From Calothrix sp. NIES-4105 (GTDB taxonomy: Bacteria > Cyanobacteriota > Cyanobacteriia > Cyanobacteriales > Nostocaceae): a DNA stretch of 64,000 bases. The stretch lies in the NCBI RefSeq assembly GCF_002368415.1, contig NZ_AP018290.1, positions 10,097,717-10,161,716 of the forward strand, written 5' to 3'. Below the pieces are notes generated by a model. That model searched no databases. It saw only the letters and a list, made by a program, of their open reading frames with translations, and was not told the DNA's origin. Shown in pieces: positions 33,204-42,646 of the stretch (its first letter is position 1; every line of letters begins with the position of its first letter). The translations under genes were made by a program, and so were the position numbers.

Positions 33204-34001
33204 TTACAGTGTTTGGTTATTTAAATGTAACAGTTCTGATGGCGCCACCTGCCACGAACTCCAAAACCCTGGAGTTTTGTTGAGTTCCCTTAATCCTGCT
33301 TTATCTAGCTTTACAGCATCTTCTAACTTTGATTGTTGGCGCCCAATTAAATTCATTTCACCACGTAAAACGTTTAGAAGCTGTGGTATATTATTTAAAG
33401 CATACTTACGCAACCATTTCCCAATCAGTGTATAATTGTTCTCTACCTTACGGAGGAAATTATTTTGGTAACTAAAATTGTTAATTACATTTGTATTAAC
33501 GGTAGTTGTACGAAACTTAATAACTTGAAACAATTTACCCCGCTTACCCACATGCCACTCGCGCGTGAATAAAGAACCAGGTGAGTAAATTTGTGTTAAT
33601 ATAACTAACCATAATGCAACTGGACTTAACACGATTAAAAACACCAAAGCGATAAGCGAGTTAATGATTACTTGTAACCACTCGAAAGCGTTTTGCTTGG
33701 ATGTATCAATCGATGGAATGCTTAAATATATAGATTTATGTGCAGCTTCTGTTGCATCAGCCCAAAACTTGACCTTTGAAAAACCAAGCTCTGGGTCAAT
33801 TAATACTAAATTTACTGACGAGTGTCTAAGACATTCAACCAAAGACTCTTTATCATCCGTTGCAGGCAAGTAGGTAGGTAAAAGTTGCCCAACTGGTCTA
33901 ACTAGCAACTTGCCACGGCGCCAAGTAAGTGTGCAGTAAGGCGCACGGTCTTGTTTGTAGATGATACTACTTTCTAGATTTGGAATAGTAGATATTGTCA
34001 T
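33204..34001 (-). CDS. hepC: Initiating sugar transferase, HepC-like
   Basis: 265 aa. A central membrane helix (IINSLIALVFLIVLSPVALWLVIL) is followed by the bacterial sugar transferase (PF02397-type) core: PGSLFTREWHVGKRGKLFQVIKFRTT, then GKWLRKYALNNIPQLLNVLRGEMNLIGRQQ. This core transfers a sugar-1-phosphate to undecaprenyl phosphate. The family's usual acidic residue after the K-(F/L)-R-(T/S)-M motif is not obvious here (KFRTTTVNTNV), and the usual DE in the loop before LPQL reads AL, so catalysis may differ. HepC of Anabaena has this short architecture. Lies 103 bp upstream of the hepA-like gene. Confidence 0.8.
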   Translation of the reverse strand: MTISTIPNLESSIIYKQDRAPYCTLTWRRGKLLVRPVGQLLPTYLPATDDKESLVECLRHSSVNLVLIDPELGFSKVKFWADATEAAHKSIYLSIPSIDTSKQNAFEWLQVIINSLIALVFLIVLSPVALWLVILTQIYSPGSLFTREWHVGKRGKLFQVIKFRTTTVNTNVINNFSYQNNFLRKVENNYTLIGKWLRKYALNNIPQLLNVLRGEMNLIGRQQSKLEDAVKLDKAGLRELNKTPGFWSSWQVAPSELLHLNNQTL

Positions 34002-34639
34002 ACTGCTTTGTCATTTAATAGTGGTAGATTGCCAACGTAATATCAAAGGCTTATAACCTAAGAATCACGAGGGGCATCTTGTTATACGGAAAAACTACCA
34101 AAAACTATGTGTGAGAGGGAGAGACTATTAACACGACCTCTTTAATCTACATCCTTAAGCATTTTATAGATAAATATATATAATTAACAATTATGTATAA
34201 AATGCGATTTTAAAAATTGAAGATACTATAATGCGTCCGCTCTTTATTTTTTGGAAGTAGATTTAATATCTAGGATATAATAATCCGTAAAGATAACTAG
34301 ATCACATATAATTTCTTCACTAAGTCTTTAAACATAAAGGGCTTTTTTGCTTTAATTATTAAGCGATGATGAATTTGACGCTTTATATGATTAGGAATAA
34401 ATTAGTTACATTGTTATTCTAGCACAGCAAAATATTCAAGTTAATTCAATCTAAATTTGCCTATATGGTAATGTATAGACGTGACAAAAAAAAGACGTGA
34501 CAAAAAAAAGACGTGACAAAAAAAAGACGTGACAAAAAAAGACGTGACAAAAAAAAGACGTGACAAAAAAAGACGTGACAAAAAAAGACGTGACATGTCA
34601 CGTCTCTACATTGGATAAAATAGATAAAATATTTGGTTA
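34002..34639. other. Gene-free region, contains a tandem array and palindrome
   Basis: 638 bp between the Wzc-like gene and hepC-like gene. The first 460 bp is AT-rich without recognised signals and probably carries the promoter for hepC-hepA. The rest is the repeat array at 34477-34605. Confidence 0.5.
34477..34605. repeat. Eight-copy 15-16 bp array ending in a perfect palindrome
   Basis: AGACGTGAC followed by 6-8 A is repeated with starts at 34477, 34493, 34509, 34525, 34540, 34556, 34571 and 34586. The last copy runs into AGACGTGACATGTCACGTCT, a perfect 20-bp palindrome (34586-34605), extended by CTACA on the right. It looks like the left arm of a GTAGAGAC-type palindrome that has been amplified. 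Located just 3' of the Wzc-like gene stop codon. Confidence 0.92.
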
Positions 34640-36883
34640 TTAATCTTCAGCTTGTTTCAAAGCTAAACGTTGCTGATGTTGAGCTGCATATGGAATATAT
34701 GTAGCAGCAGAACTTGATACACCATTTGCAACAACTCCTATTAAGTTTAATTTGCTTAACATTGCTGTTGCTTGGTTGAGTTGGGCACGAGTAACTCGAC
34801 CGATGCTTGCGACCATAACGGTGCTGCGGCAAGCTGAACCAGCTAGCAAAGCATCGACTAATCCTAAAACTGGTGGTGCGTCAATAAGTATTAAGTCGTA
34901 GTTTGCCTCAAATGCTGCTATCATTTGTTTCATTCGAGGTGAACTAAGAAGGTGAGCAGGGTCTGCAGGTACAGGTCCTGATGTCAAAATATCGATATAC
35001 GATGAACCTGAAGATTGAATGCTAATTTGATTTGGTAAGTCAGCATCGCTTGCTAGTAAACTCGATAGTCCTTGCTCGTTGGGCAGATTGAGTTGTTTGT
35101 GTAAAGTTGGCGAGCGTAAATTTGCGTCTATTAATAATACTCTTTTGTGCAAACGCGCGGCACTCATTGCTAACCCTAATGACAGCGCTGATTTTCCATC
35201 ATCGGGTAATGCGGAAGTTACCATCAATGATTTAAGCGCTGTAACTGTGTTCAAAAGTTCAATATTTTTGAATATTAAATCTAATGATTCCCAACGTGGA
35301 GGTGATTGTAATACCTGAATTGTCCAAGGTGATAAAACTTCGGGTTTGCCAAAGGGCAACTTGATAACAGATTCTCTGTTCTTTGCTGCTGGAAGCTTGG
35401 GTGTTGTTCCTAATAAAGGTAAAGCAATTTGTTTTTCTAGTTCGGCAGTTGTGTGTACCGAATCATCTGATGCTTCACGAACTGCAGCTGCTATTCCTCC
35501 CAAAATTAAGCCTACAACTCCACCTAACAATAAATTTTGCTGGAGGAAGGGACCCATAAAAGCACCTTCTAGAGGTTTTTCAACGACTTTCCAGTCAAAT
35601 TGACCTTTATCTAAATCTTGTCGCAGTAACTGTTCGGTTTTTAATAGCTGGTTGTAACGTTCGCGGTTTAGTTGTACGAGCGGTTGTAAACGATTATATT
35701 CAGCTAAAAGTGCTGGGAATCGCTTTAAATCATTACGTAGTTGCTGCTCTTTTTCGCTAAGACTTTGGTAACGTGCTTGCAATCCTAGTATGTCGGTTTG
35801 AGATTCAACTAATTTCGCAGCGAGGTTTAAGTCTATTTGACTATCGTTACCTTGAGTGCGAAGATTTTGGGGGTTTAGATTAACTGTATTTACCTCTGCT
35901 CCTAAAGTAGAAACTGCTTCTTGCTGCAAAAGCTGTTTTTGTTCCTGTCTTTGCTCAATTAGTTTCTTGACGCTGGGAGCTTCATCTGTATATACCTGTC
36001 GTTGTTTTGCAAGCTCTAAATCAGTTTTCTGAATTTCGTTGAGCATTGCTTGATAGCGAGTTGACTGACTTAACCGCGCGGAAACCAGAGCATTTTTAGG
36101 TGTTCGTTTGAGTTGCTCTTGTAGCGAATCGTAGCGTGCGACTGCTTCTTGATATTGCGCGCGGATGTTACGTCCATCTTGCTGAATAGTAGTTAAAGAT
36201 TGTTCTAATGTCTTTGCTTCAGATTCAGGGTCAGTTAAATTTTGGGTTTTGCGGAACGTTAAAAGCCTTGTTTCCGAATCAGCTAGTTCTTTACGTACTT
36301 TTTCTAACTGTTCGTTAACCACTTTTAAACCCCTTTTTAAGCGGTCTTTTTGCTGCTCTTTATTATAATCAAGATAAACTTTTTGCAGCACTTCTAGAAC
36401 ACGCTGCGTTTTAACTTTATCTTTATCTGTATAATCTATTTGAAAAATTTTCGTGGCAAGGTTATCGTCTTTTTCCTTAACTTGAGAAAGCACCAAACCT
36501 TTTCTTATATCACCAATCGTAATACCCGGATACTCGCGGTCTAGTGCTTTCACAGCTTTCTGTATATGCTCAGAATTACGCATCAAATTCAACTGCGTTG
36601 CTGTATCTACCTGAACACCTGGGTCTGTAAATTGGTTTTGTTGAGTCTGTGTAGCATCGCCTTGTTGCACTTTTGCCTCGTAGTTTGGTTCCACCAAAAA
36701 CTGCATCGTACTTTTATAAGTAGGTGGCGTTCTCTTGGTAATATAACCAGCAACGGCAAGCGATGCTAAAAACACCGCTATAAACCAAGGAAGTCTGCGT
36801 ACTAAAACTGCTAACAATTGCCCATATCCTGGGTCATTGTCGGCAGACGAATTTAACATTGGATTGACTGTGGTTTGTATCAC
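34640..36883 (-). CDS. Wzc-like polysaccharide co-polymerase / tyrosine autokinase
   Basis: 747 aa. A Wzz-type N-terminus (LLAVLVRRLPWFIAVFLASLAVAGYI as first membrane helix, TYKSTMQFLVEP) is followed by a long coiled coil (about 180-430), a second helix near 455-475 (LLLGGVVGLILGGIAAAV) and a BY-kinase domain. That has ALPDDGKSALSLGLA (Walker A), VLLIDANLRSP (Walker A') and LILIDAPP (Walker B). The C-terminus has two Tyr (TYIPYAA) in place of a long Tyr cluster. It should set chain length of the envelope polysaccharide. GTG start with a good AGGGG site. This position matches a similar protein in the Anabaena HEP island. Confidence 0.9.
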   Translation of the reverse strand: MIQTTVNPMLNSSADNDPGYGQLLAVLVRRLPWFIAVFLASLAVAGYITKRTPPTYKSTMQFLVEPNYEAKVQQGDATQTQQNQFTDPGVQVDTATQLNLMRNSEHIQKAVKALDREYPGITIGDIRKGLVLSQVKEKDDNLATKIFQIDYTDKDKVKTQRVLEVLQKVYLDYNKEQQKDRLKRGLKVVNEQLEKVRKELADSETRLLTFRKTQNLTDPESEAKTLEQSLTTIQQDGRNIRAQYQEAVARYDSLQEQLKRTPKNALVSARLSQSTRYQAMLNEIQKTDLELAKQRQVYTDEAPSVKKLIEQRQEQKQLLQQEAVSTLGAEVNTVNLNPQNLRTQGNDSQIDLNLAAKLVESQTDILGLQARYQSLSEKEQQLRNDLKRFPALLAEYNRLQPLVQLNRERYNQLLKTEQLLRQDLDKGQFDWKVVEKPLEGAFMGPFLQQNLLLGGVVGLILGGIAAAVREASDDSVHTTAELEKQIALPLLGTTPKLPAAKNRESVIKLPFGKPEVLSPWTIQVLQSPPRWESLDLIFKNIELLNTVTALKSLMVTSALPDDGKSALSLGLAMSAARLHKRVLLIDANLRSPTLHKQLNLPNEQGLSSLLASDADLPNQISIQSSGSSYIDILTSGPVPADPAHLLSSPRMKQMIAAFEANYDLILIDAPPVLGLVDALLAGSACRSTVMVASIGRVTRAQLNQATAMLSKLNLIGVVANGVSSSAATYIPYAAQHQQRLALKQAED

Positions 36884-36907
36884 GTTTGCTTCCCCTCAGC
36901 GAACAAA

Positions 36908-38005
36908 TCAATTAGATAATTGATACGAACATGCTCGGTCGATTACTTTTTCGACCTTGCCAAAAAATGCTTGCTCTGAAAAATTCGATACCGCGTGTTC
37001 GCGAATATCTTCGTAGTTCCAATAGATTTCCTTGGATTCTATCAGCGCTGTTTGTAAGGACTCTGGCGTTTGCCTTCTGAAAAATACACCCGTTCTACCC
37101 GGTATCTGGGTATCTAATACTCCACCAGCACCAAAAGCAATCACAGGTGTTCCACTAGCATTCGCTTCGACTGGAACTAATCCATAATCCTCTAATGCTG
37201 CCACGATAACCGATTTTGCGTTTGCAAACAACTCAGTGCGTTGTAAATCAGTAACGTGTCCTACAAATTCAATATTTTTTAACGCTTTTGATTTTAGACG
37301 CTCCCGCTCTGGACCATTGCCTGATATCAATAGTCGCCACCCTAACCAGTTAAAAGCTTCAACTATTATATCAAGACGTTTGTAACTAATCATCCGAGCT
37401 GAAGCAAGATAGTAATCGTCCTTAGTATTTGAGAACAAAAACTTGCTTGTGTCGATTGGATAGTTAACGACTATCGCTTTCTTTTTGTAGACGGTTTGAA
37501 TTCGGCGAGCTACTACACTCGAATTGGCTATATAAAGGTCTGGTTCTTGCGCGTATGTTACATCAACAGAGCGCATATAGTCAAAAACTTTTTCTATTAT
37601 TGGAGCAAAGTAACGATAGTCTCCGTACTCACGCAAATAAGTTTCGGTATCCCACAAAAATCTAGTAACGTTGTGGCAAAAGCAAATATGAATAGCTCCC
37701 GGTCTTTTGCGAACTGCTTTTGCAAAGCTCGTACTACTACTGATAATTAAGTCGTAAGATTGTAAATCTAAAGAACGAAATGCTGGAAAATATAAAGGCG
37801 CCATCAATCGAAAATATTTAGCGGCGCCGGGAATATTTTGCAAAAAAGTAGTATTAACTACTCTTTCACCCAAGTCTATAGTCCGTTCGCGGTCGTATAA
37901 AGAAGTGAAAATATCAGCTTCGGGATAGCGTTTACACAATAACTCAAACACACGCTCTGCCCCACCGCACTGGGTTAAGTAATCATGGACAAGCGCAATT
38001 TTCAT
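36908..38005 (-). CDS. Glycosyltransferase family 4 (WbaZ-like)
   Basis: 365 aa from the ATG at 38005 with AGGGA upstream; codons further up are spurious. MKIALVHDYLTQCGGAERVFELLCKRYPEADIFTSLYD is typical of mannosyl/rhamnosyl GT4 enzymes. FLWDTETYLREYG and NSSVVARRIQTVYKKKAIVVNYPID mark the domain junction. The donor domain shows YYLASARMISYKRLDIIVEAFNWLG, LISGNGPERERL, FVGHVTD and AALEDYGLVPVEANASGTPVIAFGAGG with the E-x7-E motif. Only 25 bp separate its stop from the Wzc-like gene start. Confidence 0.92.
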   Translation of the reverse strand: MKIALVHDYLTQCGGAERVFELLCKRYPEADIFTSLYDRERTIDLGERVVNTTFLQNIPGAAKYFRLMAPLYFPAFRSLDLQSYDLIISSSTSFAKAVRKRPGAIHICFCHNVTRFLWDTETYLREYGDYRYFAPIIEKVFDYMRSVDVTYAQEPDLYIANSSVVARRIQTVYKKKAIVVNYPIDTSKFLFSNTKDDYYLASARMISYKRLDIIVEAFNWLGWRLLISGNGPERERLKSKALKNIEFVGHVTDLQRTELFANAKSVIVAALEDYGLVPVEANASGTPVIAFGAGGVLDTQIPGRTGVFFRRQTPESLQTALIESKEIYWNYEDIREHAVSNFSEQAFFGKVEKVIDRACSYQLSN

Positions 38006-38236
38006 AATGTTTCCCTGATAGTGTATAATTTGTCTTTTGATTGATATTACAAAATTTAAAATAATTTTAAATAATATGAAATTTATAATAAGCAGTAAGT
38101 AGCGGTTCACTTATCATATGGGTACTTAAAGTATTTGAGGCTGGTCTTTGCAATATTTTTACAGAGATTTTAAATTCTGCCACCAAATGTAAATTATTCG
38201 CTACTACTGCATAAAACTGCATAAATTTAGATGACA

Positions 38237-39550
38237 CTACCTAAGTGCTGCCATCACTCTTGGGGAAGCAAAGTGTGTGTCTTGTTCAGCGCGCAGTTTA
38301 TCACAAAGTCTGCCGCTCGGTAGTTCGACATCATCATAAGTTAATACTTGGTCTTTCAAAATGTCCCGTTTTAAACGACATCCTTCTGCTAAACCCATTG
38401 GTAGCAACCTTTGTTGTTGAGCAATTTCCGAATTTTCACACTGACCGTATGTCATATAGTAACCAATGCCATCTAGTGTTTCACCAGCTTTGAGGTCAAT
38501 TTTCGCAGTGGTGACAACATCAACGAGCGGTTTTCCAATTGGCGCCAATATATAGTCACCGAAAAGAACGACGCGCGCTACTGAGAGCGGAACTTCAAAG
38601 TGACAAAGGTGATAAGGTGTGTAAAAACTGTAAAGTGGTCCTTCACCCAATTTATAAAGGTTCAAGTAATGCTGCTGTTTTGGGTCATCATGCGATCCAA
38701 ACACAAACACACCTGGGCCAGGTTTGGCGCCAACAACATAATCAACAATGCCTCCCAATTCTTTGAGTTGGTCAACATCATACATTTTGGTCATTTCATC
38801 CACATGACCACTGAAGTCATACCCTAACATTCCTCGCTTGGCAACTTTCATCCCTGTGGCATTTGCAACAATAGCTTGCTCAAATGATATTTTGGTTCCA
38901 TCAGCAAAGCTTGTTACCATGCTAGGTTTTTGACCCCAACGTTTAGCAAACGCTTCTTGAGTGGTTGGGTTACGGTACGGGTCTTGCAAACCCTTGATAT
39001 TGCCACACAATAATGGAGTTAAACCGATACTTTTTACAAAACGGTATAAATTTAGCTGTACTCCTGGTTGATCTCCATCGCACGCCGTTAGAATTACACC
39101 AGCTTTATCAGCGTAAACTTTTAATATTGCGCCAATAGTTCCATCGAGTTCAGCATTCATCATTACCACATGTTTATGATTCGCTATTGCTTCCATAACT
39201 ATATGGGCGCCAAATTCCACCGCACCAGTTACTTCAATCAGCGCATCAATTCCTTCGGCACGACATAGTAACATCGCATCGTCGGTAACAGCATACCCGG
39301 AACGCGCAATCGTCTCTTCTAATTCAGTTACAGTTGTTACAGTTTTGAAGTTTTCAATTCCCGCTTCTGAGTACGCACGCTTGGCTGCATCAAGATTACG
39401 ATTTGAAATTGCCACCAATTCCATACCGGGAACTGAATTAGCAATTTGATTTGCAATTCCTCGCGCCATAAATCCGGCGCCTATCATTCCCACTCTTACC
39501 GGATTACCTGCTTCGTGGCGGGCTTTTAAGGCGGTATCAACAATTATCAT
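38237..39550 (-). CDS. NAD(P)-dependent oxidoreductase with SAF-like C-terminus
   Basis: 437 aa. VRVGMIGAGFMARGIANQI is the Rossmann dinucleotide site, and VVMMNAELDGTIGAIL and ACDGDQPGVQLNL fit the homoserine dehydrogenase-like/SAF group found in polysaccharide clusters. The last 80 residues (IGKPLVDVVTTAKIDLKAGETLDGIGYYMTYGQ) resemble a SAF-type beta-clip domain. Substrate unknown; the context suggests oxidation or branching of a nucleotide sugar. The start is set by GGAGATAAAC just before the ATG. Confidence 0.8.
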   Translation of the reverse strand: MIIVDTALKARHEAGNPVRVGMIGAGFMARGIANQIANSVPGMELVAISNRNLDAAKRAYSEAGIENFKTVTTVTELEETIARSGYAVTDDAMLLCRAEGIDALIEVTGAVEFGAHIVMEAIANHKHVVMMNAELDGTIGAILKVYADKAGVILTACDGDQPGVQLNLYRFVKSIGLTPLLCGNIKGLQDPYRNPTTQEAFAKRWGQKPSMVTSFADGTKISFEQAIVANATGMKVAKRGMLGYDFSGHVDEMTKMYDVDQLKELGGIVDYVVGAKPGPGVFVFGSHDDPKQQHYLNLYKLGEGPLYSFYTPYHLCHFEVPLSVARVVLFGDYILAPIGKPLVDVVTTAKIDLKAGETLDGIGYYMTYGQCENSEIAQQQRLLPMGLAEGCRLKRDILKDQVLTYDDVELPSGRLCDKLRAEQDTHFASPRVMAALR

Positions 39551-39587
39551 GTTTATCTCCTAAATTATCTGCTTGATATAAAATCTT

Positions 39588-39707
39588 AGAAACCGGGTTG
39601 CTTTGTCGTTAACTTGTAATAAAACAGCTATTTTGGACAGAAACCGGGTTTCTTTGTCGTTAACCTGTAATAAAACAGCTATTTTGGACAGAAACCCGGT
39701 TTCTTTG
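39588..39707. repeat. 51-bp tandem repeat, 2.4 copies
   Basis: Units starting AGAAACCGGGTT at 39588, 39639 and 39690, the first two 51 bp long and nearly identical (…GTCGTTAAC…AAAACAGCTATTTTGGAC). The AGAAACCCGGTTTCT core of the third is palindromic. Located between two genes of the polysaccharide run. Confidence 0.9.
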
Positions 39708-39723
39708 CGTGAATCAATCACAT

Positions 39724-40968
39724 TTACACCATCGCGGTTACTAATGATTTTTCAGAGTTCGTATTCTTTGTTATACTACGATTTTTGATAATGTCCAGTA
39801 CCGCATTGCGATAAGCCATCGCAAAATGTTCTTTAGTATGATTGTTTCTTGCGTAATCCCATGCTTTGTGTGACATGGTTTTGAGTTCATCGGTACTTCG
39901 GTTAGATAATTGCTGGATGGTTGCTTTAATATTTTCAATCGAGCAATCTTTGAGAATTACTCCAAAATCATACACGTCGGCGCCAGTTTCGTAGCTAAGA
40001 ACAGGAATTAAGCCAGCTTGCATAGCGGTAATTGCTGCTCCTGCTTGTCCCTCGCAAGCTGAAGGATAAATTAGTCCTAAAGTATTTTTAGTCAAATCTA
40101 AAAATTCTTGACTGCCAACGTTAATCCATCCGTAAGCGTGAATGTTGGGAGTTTGATAAAGTTCTTTATAATAAGCACGCTCGAATACTTTGTCACTATC
40201 AACAGGCCCACAAACTGTTAAATGGTAATCAGGCATTTGTGCAAACGCTTCGAGCGCCAAATCCAACCCTTTAAGTACTAATGCATTGCTTCCAAACCAT
40301 AGAAACCGCTTTTTCACAGCTTCAAAATTTTTATCTTCTGCCCAAGGACAAACTATAGACGAAGAAATAGGAATGCGATACATTGTTTTATGACTATATG
40401 CGAATGTTCCGCATGTAAAATCGTTACCAAGTACTGTTGCATAATCAGCATATTCAATACCTAGATTAATATCTTCGTAACGTTGTGGATGCAGAGTGAT
40501 CCCTCGTCGCTGCTGCAAGTCATAAAGCCTTTTATATTCGGCTAAATTGCGGAATACCATGTTAGCAATATCGACATGCAGTATTTTAATACAGTCAGGA
40601 TTTAAATAAGGCGCCAAAGATTCAAGACGATGACGAATGTCTATAAAGAAGTCATATTTTTTAGTAGGACGGAATTCTTCGTTGTGGAACTGAATCACAT
40701 CAACGCTATATCCCATATCTAAAAAAGTTTGAGCAATTATCAAACATTCCCAGTTCCAACTTTGGTCATTGGGGATTGGTTTGCCTGCTGCTTGTAAAAG
40801 AAAAGGTTCAATTCGATAAGAAAGCAGTACATTTCCAATAGAAGGTGTTTGTGGAGTGAGCGAAACAACTTTTAGCTTACTAATATACTCGATTCGCGCG
40901 CTAATTTTTTGAGATACTAAAGAGAACAACTTAGCAACCTTATTTGTAATTCCTAACATTTTTTTCAC
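39724..40968 (-). CDS. Glycosyltransferase (GT4-like), polysaccharide cluster
   Basis: 414 aa. An N-terminal domain with GNVLLSYRIEPFLLQ and WNWECLIIAQTFLDMGYSVDVIQF is followed by RFLWFGSNALVLKGLDLALEAFAQMPDYHLTVCGP, the start of a GT-B donor domain, and GLIYPSACEGQAGAAITAMQAGLIPVLSYETG. The last segment has the usual E-x(6-7)-A/Q-x-G layout, with Gln in place of the second Glu. Starts at a GTG (40968), or the ATG three codons on. Acts on a cytosolic lipid-linked glycan by inference. Confidence 0.8.
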   Translation of the reverse strand: MKKMLGITNKVAKLFSLVSQKISARIEYISKLKVVSLTPQTPSIGNVLLSYRIEPFLLQAAGKPIPNDQSWNWECLIIAQTFLDMGYSVDVIQFHNEEFRPTKKYDFFIDIRHRLESLAPYLNPDCIKILHVDIANMVFRNLAEYKRLYDLQQRRGITLHPQRYEDINLGIEYADYATVLGNDFTCGTFAYSHKTMYRIPISSSIVCPWAEDKNFEAVKKRFLWFGSNALVLKGLDLALEAFAQMPDYHLTVCGPVDSDKVFERAYYKELYQTPNIHAYGWINVGSQEFLDLTKNTLGLIYPSACEGQAGAAITAMQAGLIPVLSYETGADVYDFGVILKDCSIENIKATIQQLSNRSTDELKTMSHKAWDYARNNHTKEHFAMAYRNAVLDIIKNRSITKNTNSEKSLVTAMV

Positions 40969-41023
40969 CCCGGATGAATTGATTAACTGAACTCTATCAA
41001 TTCAATTAGCTATAGCGATATAT

Positions 41024-41085
41024 AATCTGGTAGGGTGGGCAGTGCCCACCTTACTATCTGGTAGGTGGGCAGTGCCCACCTTACT
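41024..41085. repeat. Tandem pair of GGTGGGC-AGT-GCCCACC palindromes
   Basis: Two about 31-bp units (ATCTGGTAGGGTGGGCAGTGCCCACC, ATCTGGTAGGTGGGCAGTGCCCACC) each contain a 7-bp stem hairpin. It follows the rfbC stop codon closely and could act as a double terminator. Confidence 0.8.
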
Positions 41086-41086
41086 A

Positions 41087-41638
41087 CTAAACTGTGCCAC
41101 CTACAACTGTGGCGCGTAAAAGAGGCCAATTCATGTCCTTCTCAGAAATTTCAGTAACTTCAGTAGGCCATTGAATATTGAAAAATGGGTCATTATAACG
41201 CAAACCGCGTTCGTAACCGGGAGTATAAAATTCCCCAACTTGGTAGATAACTTCTGCATCATCGGTAAGTGCTTGATAACCATGAGCAAACATTTCTGGA
41301 ACATACAATGCACGTCTATTATCTCCAGTCAGTTCAACTCCAAAATGCTGTAAAAAAGTTGGTGACTCCGGACGCATATCAATAATTACATCATAGATAC
41401 CACCTTTCGTACACCGCACTAACTTGGTTTCTGCTGCTGGCGCCAGTTGATAGTGCATTCCCCGTAAGGTTCCTTTTTTGTAGTTGTAGGATAAGTTACA
41501 CTGAGCAACAACAGGTTTTAAACCGTGCTGTTCAAATTCTTTGGCACAGAATGTCCGAGCAAAAAAGCCGCGATGGTCATGCTTTTCTTCTAGCTCAACA
41601 ACGAATGCACCTTGTAATTCGGTTTCTTTAAAAAGCAT
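41087..41638 (-). CDS. rfbC: dTDP-4-dehydrorhamnose 3,5-epimerase family protein
   Basis: 183 aa cupin. FVVELEEKHDHRGFFARTFCAKEF, then SYNYKKGTLRGMHYQ with the catalytic His, KLVRCTKGGIYDVIIDMR, AHGYQALTDDAEVIYQVGEFYTPGYERGLRYNDP with the active-site Tyr region. This is complete and typical in length. Next to a cytidylyltransferase and a C-methyltransferase, it may epimerise a CDP- or dTDP-linked 4-keto sugar and not necessarily make dTDP-rhamnose, since no rmlA/B/D genes are in view. GAGGT precedes the ATG. Confidence 0.93.
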   Translation of the reverse strand: MLFKETELQGAFVVELEEKHDHRGFFARTFCAKEFEQHGLKPVVAQCNLSYNYKKGTLRGMHYQLAPAAETKLVRCTKGGIYDVIIDMRPESPTFLQHFGVELTGDNRRALYVPEMFAHGYQALTDDAEVIYQVGEFYTPGYERGLRYNDPFFNIQWPTEVTEISEKDMNWPLLRATVVGGTV

Positions 41639-41755
41639 AAAAAAATTTTACCTCTAAATAATGTTTGCTTCAGTACTATTACTTAATTGTTTGCAAATCG
41701 TAATGAATATTTGTTCTTGTTAAGCACTCTTGTTTTAAAGCACGCTCCTGATTAC

Positions 41756-42598
41756 TTATCGAATCGTTTCGGCAAGTTCAATCTGTTTTGGTTTTGCAAA
41801 AGTGTCATCCCAATATTGAGTACAATCTTGAGGATTTTTTGGAGGATTCGCTGTATACACACAAAACAGTGCCGAGCGTTCTAAGGAGCGCGCGGTACCA
41901 TGATGTAGAATTGCTTTCGTATCTGCTAGTACTATAGTACCTGCTTGACCAGGACATGATTTCCATGCGTTCTTAGGAATAATAGAATCAAGAGTTTTAT
42001 CTTCAATACCTAAGTAGCCTGACCGCCATAATTGGTAATAGGTCTTGTAGTAATTTAAATTGTACAATTTAGTCAGATTTCGAGGCACATATTCAAACGG
42101 GCCATGTTCTGTTTCTACATCGTGTAAATATACGAAAGCTTTAATAATACGACGGTCTTCAGAGTCTTTATGCCATAATGAAGTTCCAAACTGATTTTCG
42201 TTCGGAAAATCCTTACGTAAATGTACACCCTGAAATGCTACTGGTAAACCAATATAGTTTTCGATAATATTAATCAACCGTTGTTCGTTAGCCCAACGTG
42301 AAAACTCAGGTATCTGAGTAACAGTGTAGATTTGCGGTAGTTTGTAACCAGCACCGTTTAATTGAGGCGCCGTCATTGTAGCTAAATATTGCTCACTTGC
42401 ACGAAGTAAATCATCAGATGAAGCTAGTTCCAATTCTTCAAGCGAAGTTAAACAAGCTCCTTCAGTTCTTAATGTCTTGACAATGCGAGCATATTTTTCT
42501 TCCAGAATAGGTAAATTAGGTGCGTGATTTGAGAGCGCTACTCTATAAGCTAATTCTGATTTTAATCCAGCTAATTTATGTTTAATCGTATTCATCAT
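41756..42598 (-). CDS. Phytanoyl-CoA dioxygenase (PhyH) family protein
   Basis: 280 aa Fe(II)/2-oxoglutarate oxygenase-like. GTSLWHKDSEDRRIIKAFVYLHDVETEHGPFEYVP carries the HxD half of the iron site and the GP turn after the strand; ILHHGTARS supplies the distal His and the Arg for 2-oxoglutarate. All ligands look present, so it should be active. The substrate could be a sugar or lipid of the envelope polysaccharide, a pairing that I infer from its place between rfbC and a glycosyltransferase gene. Confidence 0.85.
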   Translation of the reverse strand: MMNTIKHKLAGLKSELAYRVALSNHAPNLPILEEKYARIVKTLRTEGACLTSLEELELASSDDLLRASEQYLATMTAPQLNGAGYKLPQIYTVTQIPEFSRWANEQRLINIIENYIGLPVAFQGVHLRKDFPNENQFGTSLWHKDSEDRRIIKAFVYLHDVETEHGPFEYVPRNLTKLYNLNYYKTYYQLWRSGYLGIEDKTLDSIIPKNAWKSCPGQAGTIVLADTKAILHHGTARSLERSALFCVYTANPPKNPQDCTQYWDDTFAKPKQIELAETIR

Positions 42599-42646
42599 AA
42601 TATTCCCATCTTTTAGATTTCATGTCATCAAACATTGACTTGTGGT

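Noticed and set aside
34477-34593. Possible CRISPR array
   Set aside because: Units are 15-16 bp with A-runs as spacers and no cas gene is near. It is a simple tandem array.
39603-39788. 61-codon frame with SLTCNKTAILDRN repeats
   Set aside because: The protein repeat comes wholly from the 51-bp DNA repeat and overlaps the adjacent glycosyltransferase gene.
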